Shown here: in pieces, positions 60,501 through 64,000 of the stretch | How positions within the stretch are numbered: the stretch's first letter is position 1 | Layout: the number at the start of each line of letters is the position of its first letter | Notes under the pieces: model-generated | What the model saw: the letters and a program-made list of their open reading frames with translations, nothing else | What the model was told of the DNA's origin: nothing | Databases searched by the model: none | Assembly (NCBI GenBank): GCA_000727475.1 | Contig: KL647299.1 | Span: 1,222,095-1,286,094 of the forward strand | Direction of reading: 5' to 3' | Length of the DNA stretch: 64,000 nt | Origin: Sarcocystis neurona | Lineage: Eukaryota; Apicomplexa; Conoidasida; Eucoccidiorida; Sarcocystidae | Made by a program: the position numbers and the translations under genes

Positions 60501-61878
60501 ACGCGATTTCTGAGCTGAGGAGGAACCGAGAAAAACGGGAGCAACGAGGCAGGGAAACAGACGTGACCACAGGAGAAGAGCATTTCTACAAAACTGGAAA
60601 TTAGCCTGCACGGCTCTCCATCTGATGGGTGATGTCAAGGTGCCGCAACGCTTCACATACAGATATATCTATATGTAGACGTGGATGTATACACAGGTGT
60701 ACTATGTGCACGAACGGACGTCCACAGACCCGCAGGCACACACATGTACACACACACCGCGAGACACTCATACACGTGGAGAAAGGAAGACACACGTGTG
60801 TCTCTGTCGTTGTGCAGGTGTACGTACACCGCAAACGGTGAGCCGTGTATGCACATTTTTCACCTGTCTTTGTGCAGGTGTACGTACACTGCAATGGATA
60901 ATACGTCTATGCACCTTTTTCGCCTGTCTCTGTGCCGGTATATGTACACCGCAACAGATGATACGTCTATGCACATTTTTCGCCTGTCTTTGTGCAGGTG
61001 TACATACACCGCAAAAGATATTACGTCTATGCACATTTTTCACCTGTTTTTGTGCAGGCGTACACACACCACAAAAGATAATACGTCTACGCACACCGCA
61101 AAAGATAATACGTCTACGCACATTTTTCACCTGCCTTTGTGCGGGTGTACATACTGTACATACACCGCAAAAGATAATACATCTATGCACATTTTTCACC
61201 TGTCTTTGTGCAGCTGTACATACATCGCGAAATGCACGTATTTCAACATCACACGTTCTGCTCTATGGATGCGTGCACGCATGCACAGACACGTGTGTAA
61301 ACACGTCGCTGATATACATACACACACACACACGCACACACCTCCCTCTACGTAGACACATATTCCCACAAATAAGTGCCGTCCTTAGCTAGCTCGGGCC
61401 CACCAGTCACATTCGCGGCGCGTACATCTTCCTGTTTAGCTTCATCCGAGTATAGATGGCAAAGAAATATACATCCGTCACTCTCTCTCTTACGCCGGAG
61501 TTGACAAATTCAGAAACATATGCCACATCTAATACATCTCTACAGCGTGGGCGTACGAAGCAGACGACCCCATGCGTGGGTGAACCCCCGCCCACGCTGG
61601 GGGTCAAAAAGAGTTAGTGCAGTAAGAACTACGAGGTTGCGACGAGCAGCAGCACCAGCAAAAATTACCTGGATCTCGAGGACGATCGCTTTCTTCACGA
61701 GAGTCGTGCCGTTCCGCGGCCAGTCTTCAAACTGCCGGAGCCAGGCGTGGACTGTCTCAATTACTCGGTACTTCAAGATTGCTTCCACGTGCTGGTCAAG
61801 CAGCCGAGCCCAGAGTGAAACGTTCGAGTACTGCGCCAGCTGCTGCTCTTCTATGTGCTTCTGAACTTTCATCAACAC
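19453..61878 (-). CDS. DYNC1H1: cytoplasmic dynein-1 heavy chain, 5' end beyond window
   Basis: Motor subunit of the microtubule minus-end-directed dynein complex. Twenty-four exons (listed separately) join in phase to 4410 codons plus stop, covering everything from the tail domain, near residue 1030 of the animal protein, to the C-terminus. Landmarks in order: tail helices; the [16 protein letters not shown] linker block; AAA1 P-loop GPAGTGKT with CFDEFN; AAA2 GPVGTGKT with FDGDVDP; AAA3 GPPGSGKT (split by an intron) with [11 protein letters not shown]4 GASGAGKT with FILDESN; stalk coiled coil and microtubule-binding domain; AAA5; AAA6; C-terminal domain ending [13 protein letters not shown]. 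The C-terminal [17 protein letters not shown] block and the close colinear match to animal DYNC1H1 favour cytoplasmic dynein-1 over dynein-2 or axonemal types. Low-complexity insertions lie between conserved blocks. Introns are repeat-rich except at the 3' end. Confidence 0.95.
19553..19869 (-). other. dynein intron 23
   Basis: GT-AG intron of 317 nt with no repeats. Confidence 0.85.
19870..20060 (-). CDS. DYNC1H1: dynein heavy chain exon 23
   Basis: Encodes the C-terminal domain segment with [15 protein letters not shown] and [12 protein letters not shown], equivalent to the LPLxxLRW and LPVYLN blocks of animal dynein-1. Donor GTAAGCG at the 3' side. The acceptor is taken at CTGCAG before SNPLDG; a slightly upstream site would add a few residues. 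Confidence 0.85.
20061..20401 (-). other. dynein intron 22
   Basis: GT-AG intron of 341 nt, donor GTATGTG. No repeats. Confidence 0.85.
20402..20963 (-). CDS. DYNC1H1: dynein heavy chain exon 22, C-terminal domain
   Basis: Carries [20 protein letters not shown], the [17 protein letters not shown] helix, and the highly diagnostic [20 protein letters not shown] followed by [14 protein letters not shown]. Ends GAAWDPDRK in phase 0. Confidence 0.95.
20964..21635 (-). other. dynein intron 21
   Basis: GT-AG intron of 672 nt, unique sequence, no microsatellites. Confidence 0.85.
21636..22256 (-). CDS. DYNC1H1: dynein heavy chain exon 21, AAA6 to C-terminal domain
   Basis: Begins [16 protein letters not shown] and includes [20 protein letters not shown] and ERLL, equivalent to the W-V-E-x-L-P-x-x-x-x-P-x-W-L-G-L block. 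Ends [13 protein letters not shown] modest polar insert lies in the middle. Confidence 0.95.
22257..24040 (-). other. dynein intron 20, holds the repeat-poor to repeat-rich switch
   Basis: GT-AG intron (donor GTAAGA at 24040). Mostly unique sequence; the first CAG-rich run of the window appears at its 5' end, about 23900-24020. Confidence 0.85.
24041..25592 (-). CDS. DYNC1H1: dynein heavy chain exon 20, AAA6
   Basis: Starts [18 protein letters not shown] and spans AAA6: [20 protein letters not shown], then [72 protein letters not shown] and [12 protein letters not shown]. An acidic Ser/Ala-rich insert lies at about 25170-25370 between the helices preceding AAA6 and the first conserved block. 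Confidence 0.97.
25593..27545 (-). other. dynein intron 19
   Basis: GT-AG intron of 1953 nt. Moderately CTG-rich towards its 5' side (26800-27050) but without long arrays. Confidence 0.85.
27546..30619 (-). CDS. DYNC1H1: dynein heavy chain exon 19: AAA4, stalk, MTBD, AAA5
   Basis: The largest exon (3074 nt). It begins with the residues HFEPLGDP and carries the AAA4 P-loop GASGAGKT (about 30359-30379) with Walker [12 protein letters not shown] and [11 protein letters not shown] Gly/Asp/Thr-rich insert follows near 29640-29850. Then come the stalk coiled coil, the microtubule-binding domain ([20 protein letters not shown] through [20 protein letters not shown], about 28880-29150), the return coil, AAA5 ([16 protein letters not shown]), [38 protein letters not shown] and [11 protein letters not shown]. 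Donor GTACG. Confidence 0.98.
30620..31845 (-). other. dynein intron 18
   Basis: GT-AG intron of 1226 nt with a short CA run near 30640-30656 and further CA clusters near 31430. Confidence 0.85.
31846..32306 (-). CDS. DYNC1H1: dynein heavy chain exon 18, AAA3 to AAA4
   Basis: Starts [20 protein letters not shown] and includes [15 protein letters not shown], matching [13 protein letters not shown] of dynein-1, then a polar/Ala-rich insert near 31970-32090, then [17 protein letters not shown]. Ends in phase 2 after NIVK. Confidence 0.96.
32307..33669 (-). repeat. dynein intron 17 with CA and AT microsatellites
   Basis: GT-AG intron. (AT)n at about 33399-33412 with CA-rich flanks to 33450. A copy of the palindromic GTGTACGTACAC motif lies near 32337-32348. 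Confidence 0.85.
33670..34044 (-). CDS. DYNC1H1: dynein heavy chain exon 17, AAA3
   Basis: Encodes [11 protein letters not shown], Walker [34 protein letters not shown], the sensor block [20 protein letters not shown] and [14 protein letters not shown]. 125 codons, phase 0 at both ends. Confidence 0.97.
34045..35377 (-). other. dynein intron 16
   Basis: GT-AG intron (donor GTGAGT). Scattered CAG triplets near 34260-34530; CA-rich bits. No long tandem array. Confidence 0.85.
35378..35475 (-). CDS. DYNC1H1: dynein heavy chain exon 16, second half of AAA3 P-loop
   Basis: 98-nt exon reading [15 protein letters not shown] and [15 protein letters not shown]. It supplies SGKT of the AAA3 Walker A motif, whose first half is in exon 15. 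Confidence 0.95.
35476..37256 (-). repeat. dynein intron 15 with CT, AT and CA repeats
   Basis: GT-AG intron of 1781 nt. (CT)n at 37152-37170 and (AT)n at 37188-37212 lie directly next to the exon 15 donor. CA-rich clusters lie near 36280-36330 and 36410-36440. Two copies of the GTGTACGTACAC palindrome lie at about 36178-36190 and 36653-36666. Confidence 0.85.
37257..37365 (-). CDS. DYNC1H1: dynein heavy chain exon 15, start of AAA3
   Basis: 109-nt exon reading [20 protein letters not shown] then [17 protein letters not shown]. It matches the P-T-x-D-T-x-RH and L-C-G-P-P-G blocks. Ends in phase 1 within the P-loop. Confidence 0.96.
37366..38552 (-). repeat. dynein intron 14 with AT repeats
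   Basis: GT-AG intron. (AT)n at about 37746-37768 and 38080-38106, with CA/TG-rich flanks. Confidence 0.85.
38553..38846 (-). CDS. DYNC1H1: dynein heavy chain exon 14, AAA2 to AAA3 linker
   Basis: Begins [20 protein letters not shown], equivalent to the A-I-L-W-S-L-S-G-D block. Then a Gly/Pro-rich insert, then [20 protein letters not shown] ending EAQQ. Exactly 98 codons in phase 0. The acceptor follows GTGCAG and pairs with the GC donor of exon 13. Confidence 0.93.
38847..39508 (-). other. dynein intron 13 with GC-AG borders
   Basis: Exon 13 ends ...NFICK at AAG followed by GCAAGG, the consensus form of a GC donor. No GT donor in the neighbourhood gives an in-frame join, and the phase 0 join to exon 14 restores the conserved reading. 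A short CTG run lies near 38936-38953. Confidence 0.85.
39509..40474 (-). CDS. DYNC1H1: dynein heavy chain exon 13, AAA2
   Basis: Starts [15 protein letters not shown] plus a Gly run, then the AAA2 Walker B block [20 protein letters not shown] followed by [20 protein letters not shown] and [16 protein letters not shown] long Ala/Gly/Ser-rich insert (about 39790-40120) precedes [20 protein letters not shown] and the [12 protein letters not shown] helix. 322 codons, phase 0 at both ends. Confidence 0.97.
40475..40954 (-). other. dynein intron 12
   Basis: GT-AG intron of 480 nt, donor GTGTGTTC. Short CA run near 40500-40516. Confidence 0.85.
40955..41448 (-). CDS. DYNC1H1: dynein heavy chain exon 12, AAA2 P-loop
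   Basis: Encodes [25 protein letters not shown], the [21 protein letters not shown]-loop (about 41129-41152), [20 protein letters not shown] and [16 protein letters not shown]. The P-loop keeps all Walker A residues. Confidence 0.97.
41449..42351 (-). repeat. dynein intron 11, CAG-rich with 125-bp tandem duplication
   Basis: GT-AG intron. CAG/CTG triplets throughout. A near-identical duplication with 125-bp period starts at 41952 and 42077 and runs to about 42200; the copies differ at a few bases. Confidence 0.85.
42352..42548 (-). CDS. DYNC1H1: dynein heavy chain exon 11, AAA1 to AAA2
   Basis: Reads [20 protein letters not shown] then [20 protein letters not shown] and GSLKRKRLQ, the conserved Q-x-HYDFGLR-L-K-S block. 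Ends after a short polar extension ([14 protein letters not shown]) at a GTGCGG donor that fits phase 1. Confidence 0.94.
42549..44360 (-). other. dynein intron 10
   Basis: GT-AG intron of 1812 nt. It contains the 620-bp pyrimidine tract described separately; the rest (43250-44360) is mixed, with CA and CAG bits near 43820-44060. Confidence 0.85.
42624..43247 (+). repeat. 620-bp CT-rich minisatellite
   Basis: Imperfect tandem array of CCCTGTCTCTCTCTTTCT-type units, almost pure pyrimidine on the plus strand (purine on the sense strand of the dynein gene). It is open in several frames on both strands simply because of the repeat. It lies wholly inside intron 10. Confidence 0.9.
44361..44572 (-). 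CDS. DYNC1H1: dynein heavy chain exon 10, AAA1 sensor
   Basis: Encodes [20 protein letters not shown], then [20 protein letters not shown] and [16 protein letters not shown]. This is the AAA1 sensor-I block, nearly invariant in dyneins. Confidence 0.98.
44573..45460 (-). other. dynein intron 9
   Basis: GT-AG intron. CAG/CTG triplets are scattered through 44640-45230; a CT-rich stretch with TCTCTCTC runs near 45328-45425, beside the exon 9 donor. Confidence 0.85.
45461..45941 (-). CDS. DYNC1H1: dynein heavy chain exon 9, AAA1 P-loop
   Basis: Reads [33 protein letters not shown], then the AAA1 Walker [20 protein letters not shown] (about 45655-45690), [18 protein letters not shown] and Walker [18 protein letters not shown]. 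All catalytic residues for the principal ATPase site are present. Confidence 0.98.
45942..47190 (-). repeat. dynein intron 8 with AT and CTG repeats
   Basis: GT-AG intron. (AT)n at 46580-46600; CAG run at 46065-46084; CTG-type runs near 46895-46912 and 46974-46990. Confidence 0.85.
47191..47913 (-). CDS. DYNC1H1: dynein heavy chain exon 8, linker
   Basis: Encodes [25 protein letters not shown] and [20 protein letters not shown], then [12 protein letters not shown], and ends with [14 protein letters not shown], the [11 protein letters not shown] block of dynein-1. Two low-complexity inserts interrupt it: an Ala/Gly/Thr stretch (about 47570-47740) and a Lys/Glu/Gln stretch (about 47340-47460). 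Confidence 0.96.
47914..48906 (-). other. dynein intron 7
   Basis: GT-AG intron of 993 nt, donor GTGCGTGC. Short CAG runs near 47925-47935 and 48025; otherwise mixed. Confidence 0.85.
48907..49169 (-). CDS. DYNC1H1: dynein heavy chain exon 7, linker
   Basis: Reads [28 protein letters not shown] and [20 protein letters not shown], then [16 protein letters not shown]. The [15 protein letters not shown] block is one of the most conserved linker segments. Confidence 0.98.
49170..50727 (-). repeat. dynein intron 6, CAG minisatellite
   Basis: GT-AG intron. CAG/CTG triplets run 49180-49620, including 18-bp units of the type GGGAAAAGCAGCAGCAGC at about 49524-49612. CTGTCT-type repeats lie near 50400-50460 and CA runs near 49890-49915. 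Confidence 0.85.
50728..50955 (-). CDS. DYNC1H1: dynein heavy chain exon 6
   Basis: Encodes [20 protein letters not shown], then [40 protein letters not shown] and KNVIE. Equivalent to the RRW-x-YLEGIF-G-S block before the linker. 76 codons, phase 0. Confidence 0.97.
50956..52636 (-). repeat. dynein intron 5 with AT repeats and a 35-bp duplication
   Basis: GT-AG intron. (AT)n at 51357-51384, 51518-51535 and 51554-51585. A direct duplication with 35-bp period (GTGGTGGCTGCAACGGCATG at 52425 and 52460). Confidence 0.85.
52637..52783 (-). CDS. DYNC1H1: dynein heavy chain exon 5
   Basis: 49-codon exon reading [35 protein letters not shown] and [12 protein letters not shown], matching the tail segment L-I-x-G-W-D-x-L-F and S-x-M-K-x-SPYYK. 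Confidence 0.96.
52784..54095 (-). other. dynein intron 4
   Basis: GT-AG intron. It contains the CAG/GGA minisatellite at 53280-53530 and further CAG clusters at 53740-53840. Confidence 0.85.
53280..53530 (+). repeat. AGC/GGA minisatellite
   Basis: Degenerate array of AGC and GGA triplets, including three consecutive 18-bp units GGAGGCAGCAGGAGCAGT starting at 53461. Plus-strand frames through it give Ser- or Ala-rich peptides, which I regard as by-products of the repeat. Confidence 0.9.
54096..54184 (-). CDS. DYNC1H1: dynein heavy chain exon 4
   Basis: 89-nt exon, in phase 1-to-0, reading [18 protein letters not shown] then [11 protein letters not shown]. It matches the N-E-A-I-x-x-x-L-L-V-A-Q-G-E-x-ALEEFL-K-Q block exactly in position. 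Confidence 0.96.
54185..56379 (-). other. dynein intron 3
   Basis: GT-AG intron of 2195 nt. (AT)n at about 54321-54338 and a CA run near 54210-54228. It also holds the AT-rich tandem array at 55800-56335, next to the exon 3 donor. Confidence 0.85.
55800..56335. repeat. AT-rich tandem array, about 57-60 bp units
   Basis: Six or more diverged units, each with a GC-rich core CTCTCCCGCCGCGTAAGTAT followed by a TATATA-rich spacer ending TATATAGAC. Best preserved units run from 55978 to about 56215. It begins within 50 bp of the exon 3 donor. Confidence 0.85.
56380..57714 (-). CDS. DYNC1H1: dynein heavy chain exon 3, tail
   Basis: Large exon (1335 nt) reading [99 protein letters not shown] and [14 protein letters not shown]. 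All are colinear with dynein-1 tail blocks (V-K-V-W-L-Q-Y-Q-x-LWD, YDSWHKE, LEKQRF-x-FP, ALKDRHW). An Ala-rich insert lies at about 56750-56810. Ends LWG in phase 1. Confidence 0.98.
57715..60063 (-). repeat. dynein intron 2 with AT and CAG repeats
   Basis: GT-AG intron of 2349 nt. (AT)n at about 59220-59237 and 59273-59301; CAG clusters at 58490-58560 and 58700-58830; purine-rich stretch near 57900-58060; CA run at 59638-59658. Confidence 0.85.
60064..60514 (-). CDS. DYNC1H1: dynein heavy chain exon 2, tail
   Basis: Begins [19 protein letters not shown], equivalent to the R-I-x-N-Q-V-I-Y-L-N-PPIE block, then a long Gly/Glu/Gln-rich insert (about 60165-60385), then [29 protein letters not shown]. 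Phase 1 at the GTAAGG donor joins exon 3 to restore the tail sequence. Confidence 0.95.
60515..61668 (-). other. dynein intron 1
   Basis: GT-AG intron of 1154 nt dominated by the 60-bp tandem array at 60790-61240; a CA run follows near 61317-61340. Confidence 0.85.
60790..61240. repeat. 60-bp tandem array with palindromic core
   Basis: About seven copies of a 60-bp unit (CACATTTTTCACCTGTCTTT followed by GTGCAGGTGTACGTACACCGC and an AT-rich tail ending ACGTCTATG), one truncated to 27 bp. The core GGTGTACGTACACC is a perfect 14-bp palindrome in the least diverged copy. Because 60 is a multiple of 3, frames stay open on both strands. Confidence 0.9.
61669..61878 (-). CDS. DYNC1H1: dynein heavy chain exon 1 of window, tail
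   Basis: 70 codons reading [20 protein letters not shown] then [20 protein letters not shown] and KKAIVLEIQ. It matches the animal tail block (R-V-Q-K-x-x-D-D-L-x-x-YSNL-x-x-W-V-x-x-LD). This is the most upstream exon I can assign firmly; the start codon and about a thousand residues lie further upstream. Confidence 0.94.
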
Positions 61879-63169
61879 CTGTGCTCCAAGCCAAGCGTCC
61901 ACAAAACACAGCAGCAGCAGCACCCAGGCGCGCAGCAGCAGCAGCAGCACAGGGTAAGAAGGGAGTGGCAGGCAGTATGCGGCGCGCAGTGGCGCAGCCC
62001 AGCAAAAAAACGTGCAGCAGGGCAGGAAAAAACGGCGCGTTCACCAGCACTGGCACCAGACACAGCCGCAGCAACCGCAACACAGCAGCAGCGTGAAGAA
62101 GAAAAAGAAGAAGAGACAGCGACCGGAACGGGGGCTCAACTGCAACACGAGAAGAAGAAGCAGCGACAGCACAGGGCCACGCACCACGACTTGCAAAGCA
62201 TGAATGCAGTGAAGGAGGAGGAGCTCAAACACAGGCACAACCGGTTGGTCGTCACTCATATGTACATATATAGAGGGGGAGACCGAGAGACAGTTATCTA
62301 ATGAAACACACACCTACACACATATATATATATATATATACATAAATGTATAAGCACACAGGTACTACATGTCTCAGCACGCGTGCAATATATATACATA
62401 TATATATATATATATAAATGTATATATATGCAAACACACTGGTGTGTAATCTAGGAGCTAGATGCGTTTCTCCATACGCCTGCGTAGGACACACACGTGC
62501 GTCCAGGTGTGTATACGCCAGTGCGCGTGGACCACATACGTGGACTTTTAATTGCGTCTAATAGATACATGTGGACGAGTGAACAGGACGAGCATATCTG
62601 CAGGGGACTGCTTGAGAGGAAAGTTACGCACATATACAATTTTAGACGAAAACGTAGAACGACCTACGCGCAGACACGTATCTACATACACGTAGACAAT
62701 TCAGTTTTACGCTCGTAGACGAGTCACCCTGCACCCGTTGCACATATTCATACATCTATATATACGCATATATCTAAGTAAATCTGTGCATATCCCTCTA
62801 GCTGTGAACGACGCACACACATATATACAAGGGTGAGGGCATACGTCTGAGTACGTACAGTACACACCATCCACATATGTATGTGTTGTTATGGACACGA
62901 GTAGGTAATACGCAGTGGCTCGTACATATTATATATCCGTGGAAGGACAGGCTACGGAGTTTCGGTGCTCGTCGAATCGGCAGCAAATACCAAGGAATCT
63001 AGTAAGACACGTAGGCAAGGGACCTATACTTATCCACAGAATTTCAGCCGTGTAGTCGTACACACACGTGTGTGTATACATGTGAGCAAATGTTTGTTTT
63101 CCTCTTAGCTGTACACACATATATATATATATCAGTAGTTGTGTGTATATGCTGGATCGTCGATCCTGC
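61879..63169 (-). repeat. probable dynein intron with AT repeats
   Basis: CAG-rich near 61905-61960 and 62060-62100. (AT)n at 62322-62342 and 62388-62416 with CA flanks. A small exon could be hidden here, because the candidate at 63170-63256 and exon 1 do not join in a simple phase. Confidence 0.6.
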
Positions 63170-63256
63170 ACGTGAAGACTGGCTTCCCATGGCCTCTCGC
63201 AGGGTTGTCTGCTGCCCCGTCCACGACCCCTTCACGAGTGCGAAGACGTTCTCTGC
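63170..63256 (-). CDS. candidate upstream dynein exon
   Basis: After an acceptor GGGCGCAG the minus strand reads AENVFALVKGSWTGQQTTLR then EAMGSQSS. The first residues resemble the L-AE-T-V-F block that lies just upstream of exon 1 in animal dynein-1. The 3' border is unclear: GTCTTC, GTGCAG or an earlier GTGAAG are possible donors, and only the last keeps phase 0. Confidence 0.4.
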
Positions 63257-63579
63257 CTGCGCCCATCAGCGTAGATTCTCTCGTACATACTTCTACCACA
63301 CAAACACATGTGTACATACATATACATACGTACATGATCAATATGCACAAATGAGTGTATATCTATACATATATGTGCAGAGTGAGACCTCCACAGAGAT
63401 ATACAGACAGACACATATGTAGCTCCTATATATATGCACAGGCCCTTGGTGCTATGCGCAGAAGTCTAAGGGGGTAAGCAGACACACACACATACACACA
63501 CAGAGGCCACTACGTGGAAGACGTGCACGGGTCGTATTCTCAGCACCTTTCCGTGCCCGTACCTCCCTTTTCACTCATC
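63257..63579. other. probable dynein intron
   Basis: Upstream of the candidate exon in minus sense. CA runs at about 63484-63502 and scattered TATATA. No coding signal. Confidence 0.4.
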
Positions 63580-64000
63580 CATCTGTATCTATATCTACCC
63601 GTATCTATCTGTCTATACGTATCTCTATCTACCTATATATGTATCTATCTATATCCACGTGCTTCCATCCGTCTAAATATCTCTACCTATCTATCTATAC
63701 CGCTGTACCTCTATCTGTCTAAATATATCTCTCTATGTCTACCTATAAGTAGATACCCCTATTTGTCTAAGTATATCTTCCTGTGTCTATCTATCTACAT
63801 CTATGTATCCCTATCTATCTATACATATCTACCTACACCTATGTATCTCTATTTATATACATCTATCTACCTATATATCTGCCTACCTACATATATCTAT
63901 CTATGTATACATACGTATATACACACCTCCATCTGTCTGTATATATCTAAGTATCTCTACCCATCTATATCTGTCTCGATCATTACACCTCTATCTATAT
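63580..64000 (+). repeat. TCTA/TCTG tetranucleotide array running off the edge
   Basis: Degenerate CTATCTATCTGTCTATACGT-type repeat filling the last 420 bp and continuing past the window. Likely inside another intron of the dynein gene. Confidence 0.85.

Noticed and set aside
60790..61240. CRISPR-like array
   Set aside because: The units are head-to-tail with no unique spacers, the genome is eukaryotic, and no cas genes are present.
60681..61392. Open frames of 143-235 codons through the 60-bp repeats
   Set aside because: The unit length is a multiple of three, so frames stay open by default. The peptides are Cys/His/Thr repeats with no domain, and the array is inside a dynein intron.
61879..62313. 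Continuation of dynein exon 1 into the upstream open frame (Leu/Cys-rich)
   Set aside because: The upstream part is CTG-repeat translation. The acceptor at 61878 fits the conserved start of the block, so the extension is taken as intron.

Overview
The window looks like nuclear DNA of a coccidian apicomplexan, most like Eimeria; the species cannot be fixed from sequence alone. Three things point there. A rhoptry-kinase (ROPK) family gene is present. Genes carry many introns with ordinary GT-AG borders. About 23 kb of repeat-poor DNA passes abruptly into about 40 kb dense in CAG/CTG triplets, (AT)n, CA, CT and short minisatellites, which resembles the alternating repeat-poor and repeat-rich segments described for Eimeria chromosomes.

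Left part (1-19.4 kb, repeat-poor). Genes here are mostly on the minus strand and only partly resolvable: an unrecognised multi-exon gene (about 0.28-4.1 kb), a 549-residue Ser-rich disordered protein ending in the CaaX-like tail CTVM (5835-7484), a candidate exon near 7.8-8.1 kb, a single-domain rhodanese (10191-10826), a probable PsbP-like domain gene just upstream of it (about 11.0-11.9 kb), and several candidate exons of unknown genes at 13.0-14.5 kb. On the plus strand a single-exon gene (16504-18819) encodes a secreted ROPK-family protein whose catalytic residues are all replaced, so it is a pseudokinase.

Right part (19453 to beyond 64000, minus strand) is one giant gene, the cytoplasmic dynein-1 heavy chain. 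I traced 24 exons (61878 down to 19453). Every splice phase joins in frame, giving 4410 codons plus stop. They run from the tail domain (equivalent to roughly residue 1030 of the animal protein) through linker, AAA1-AAA4 with intact P-loops, the stalk and microtubule-binding domain, AAA5, AAA6 and the C-terminal domain to a true stop codon. About the first thousand residues must lie beyond the right edge; one upstream candidate exon is visible near 63.2 kb. The dynein and pseudokinase genes converge, about 0.63 kb apart.

The dynein gene straddles the repeat-poor/repeat-rich boundary near 23.7 kb. Its last four exons and the introns between them are clean, while nearly all introns upstream are filled with microsatellites and minisatellites, and the exons upstream of the boundary carry Ala-, Gln-, Glu- or Gly-rich insertions between conserved motor blocks. 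One intron (38847-39508) uses a GC-AG border. I saw no tRNA, rRNA, transposon or CRISPR array.
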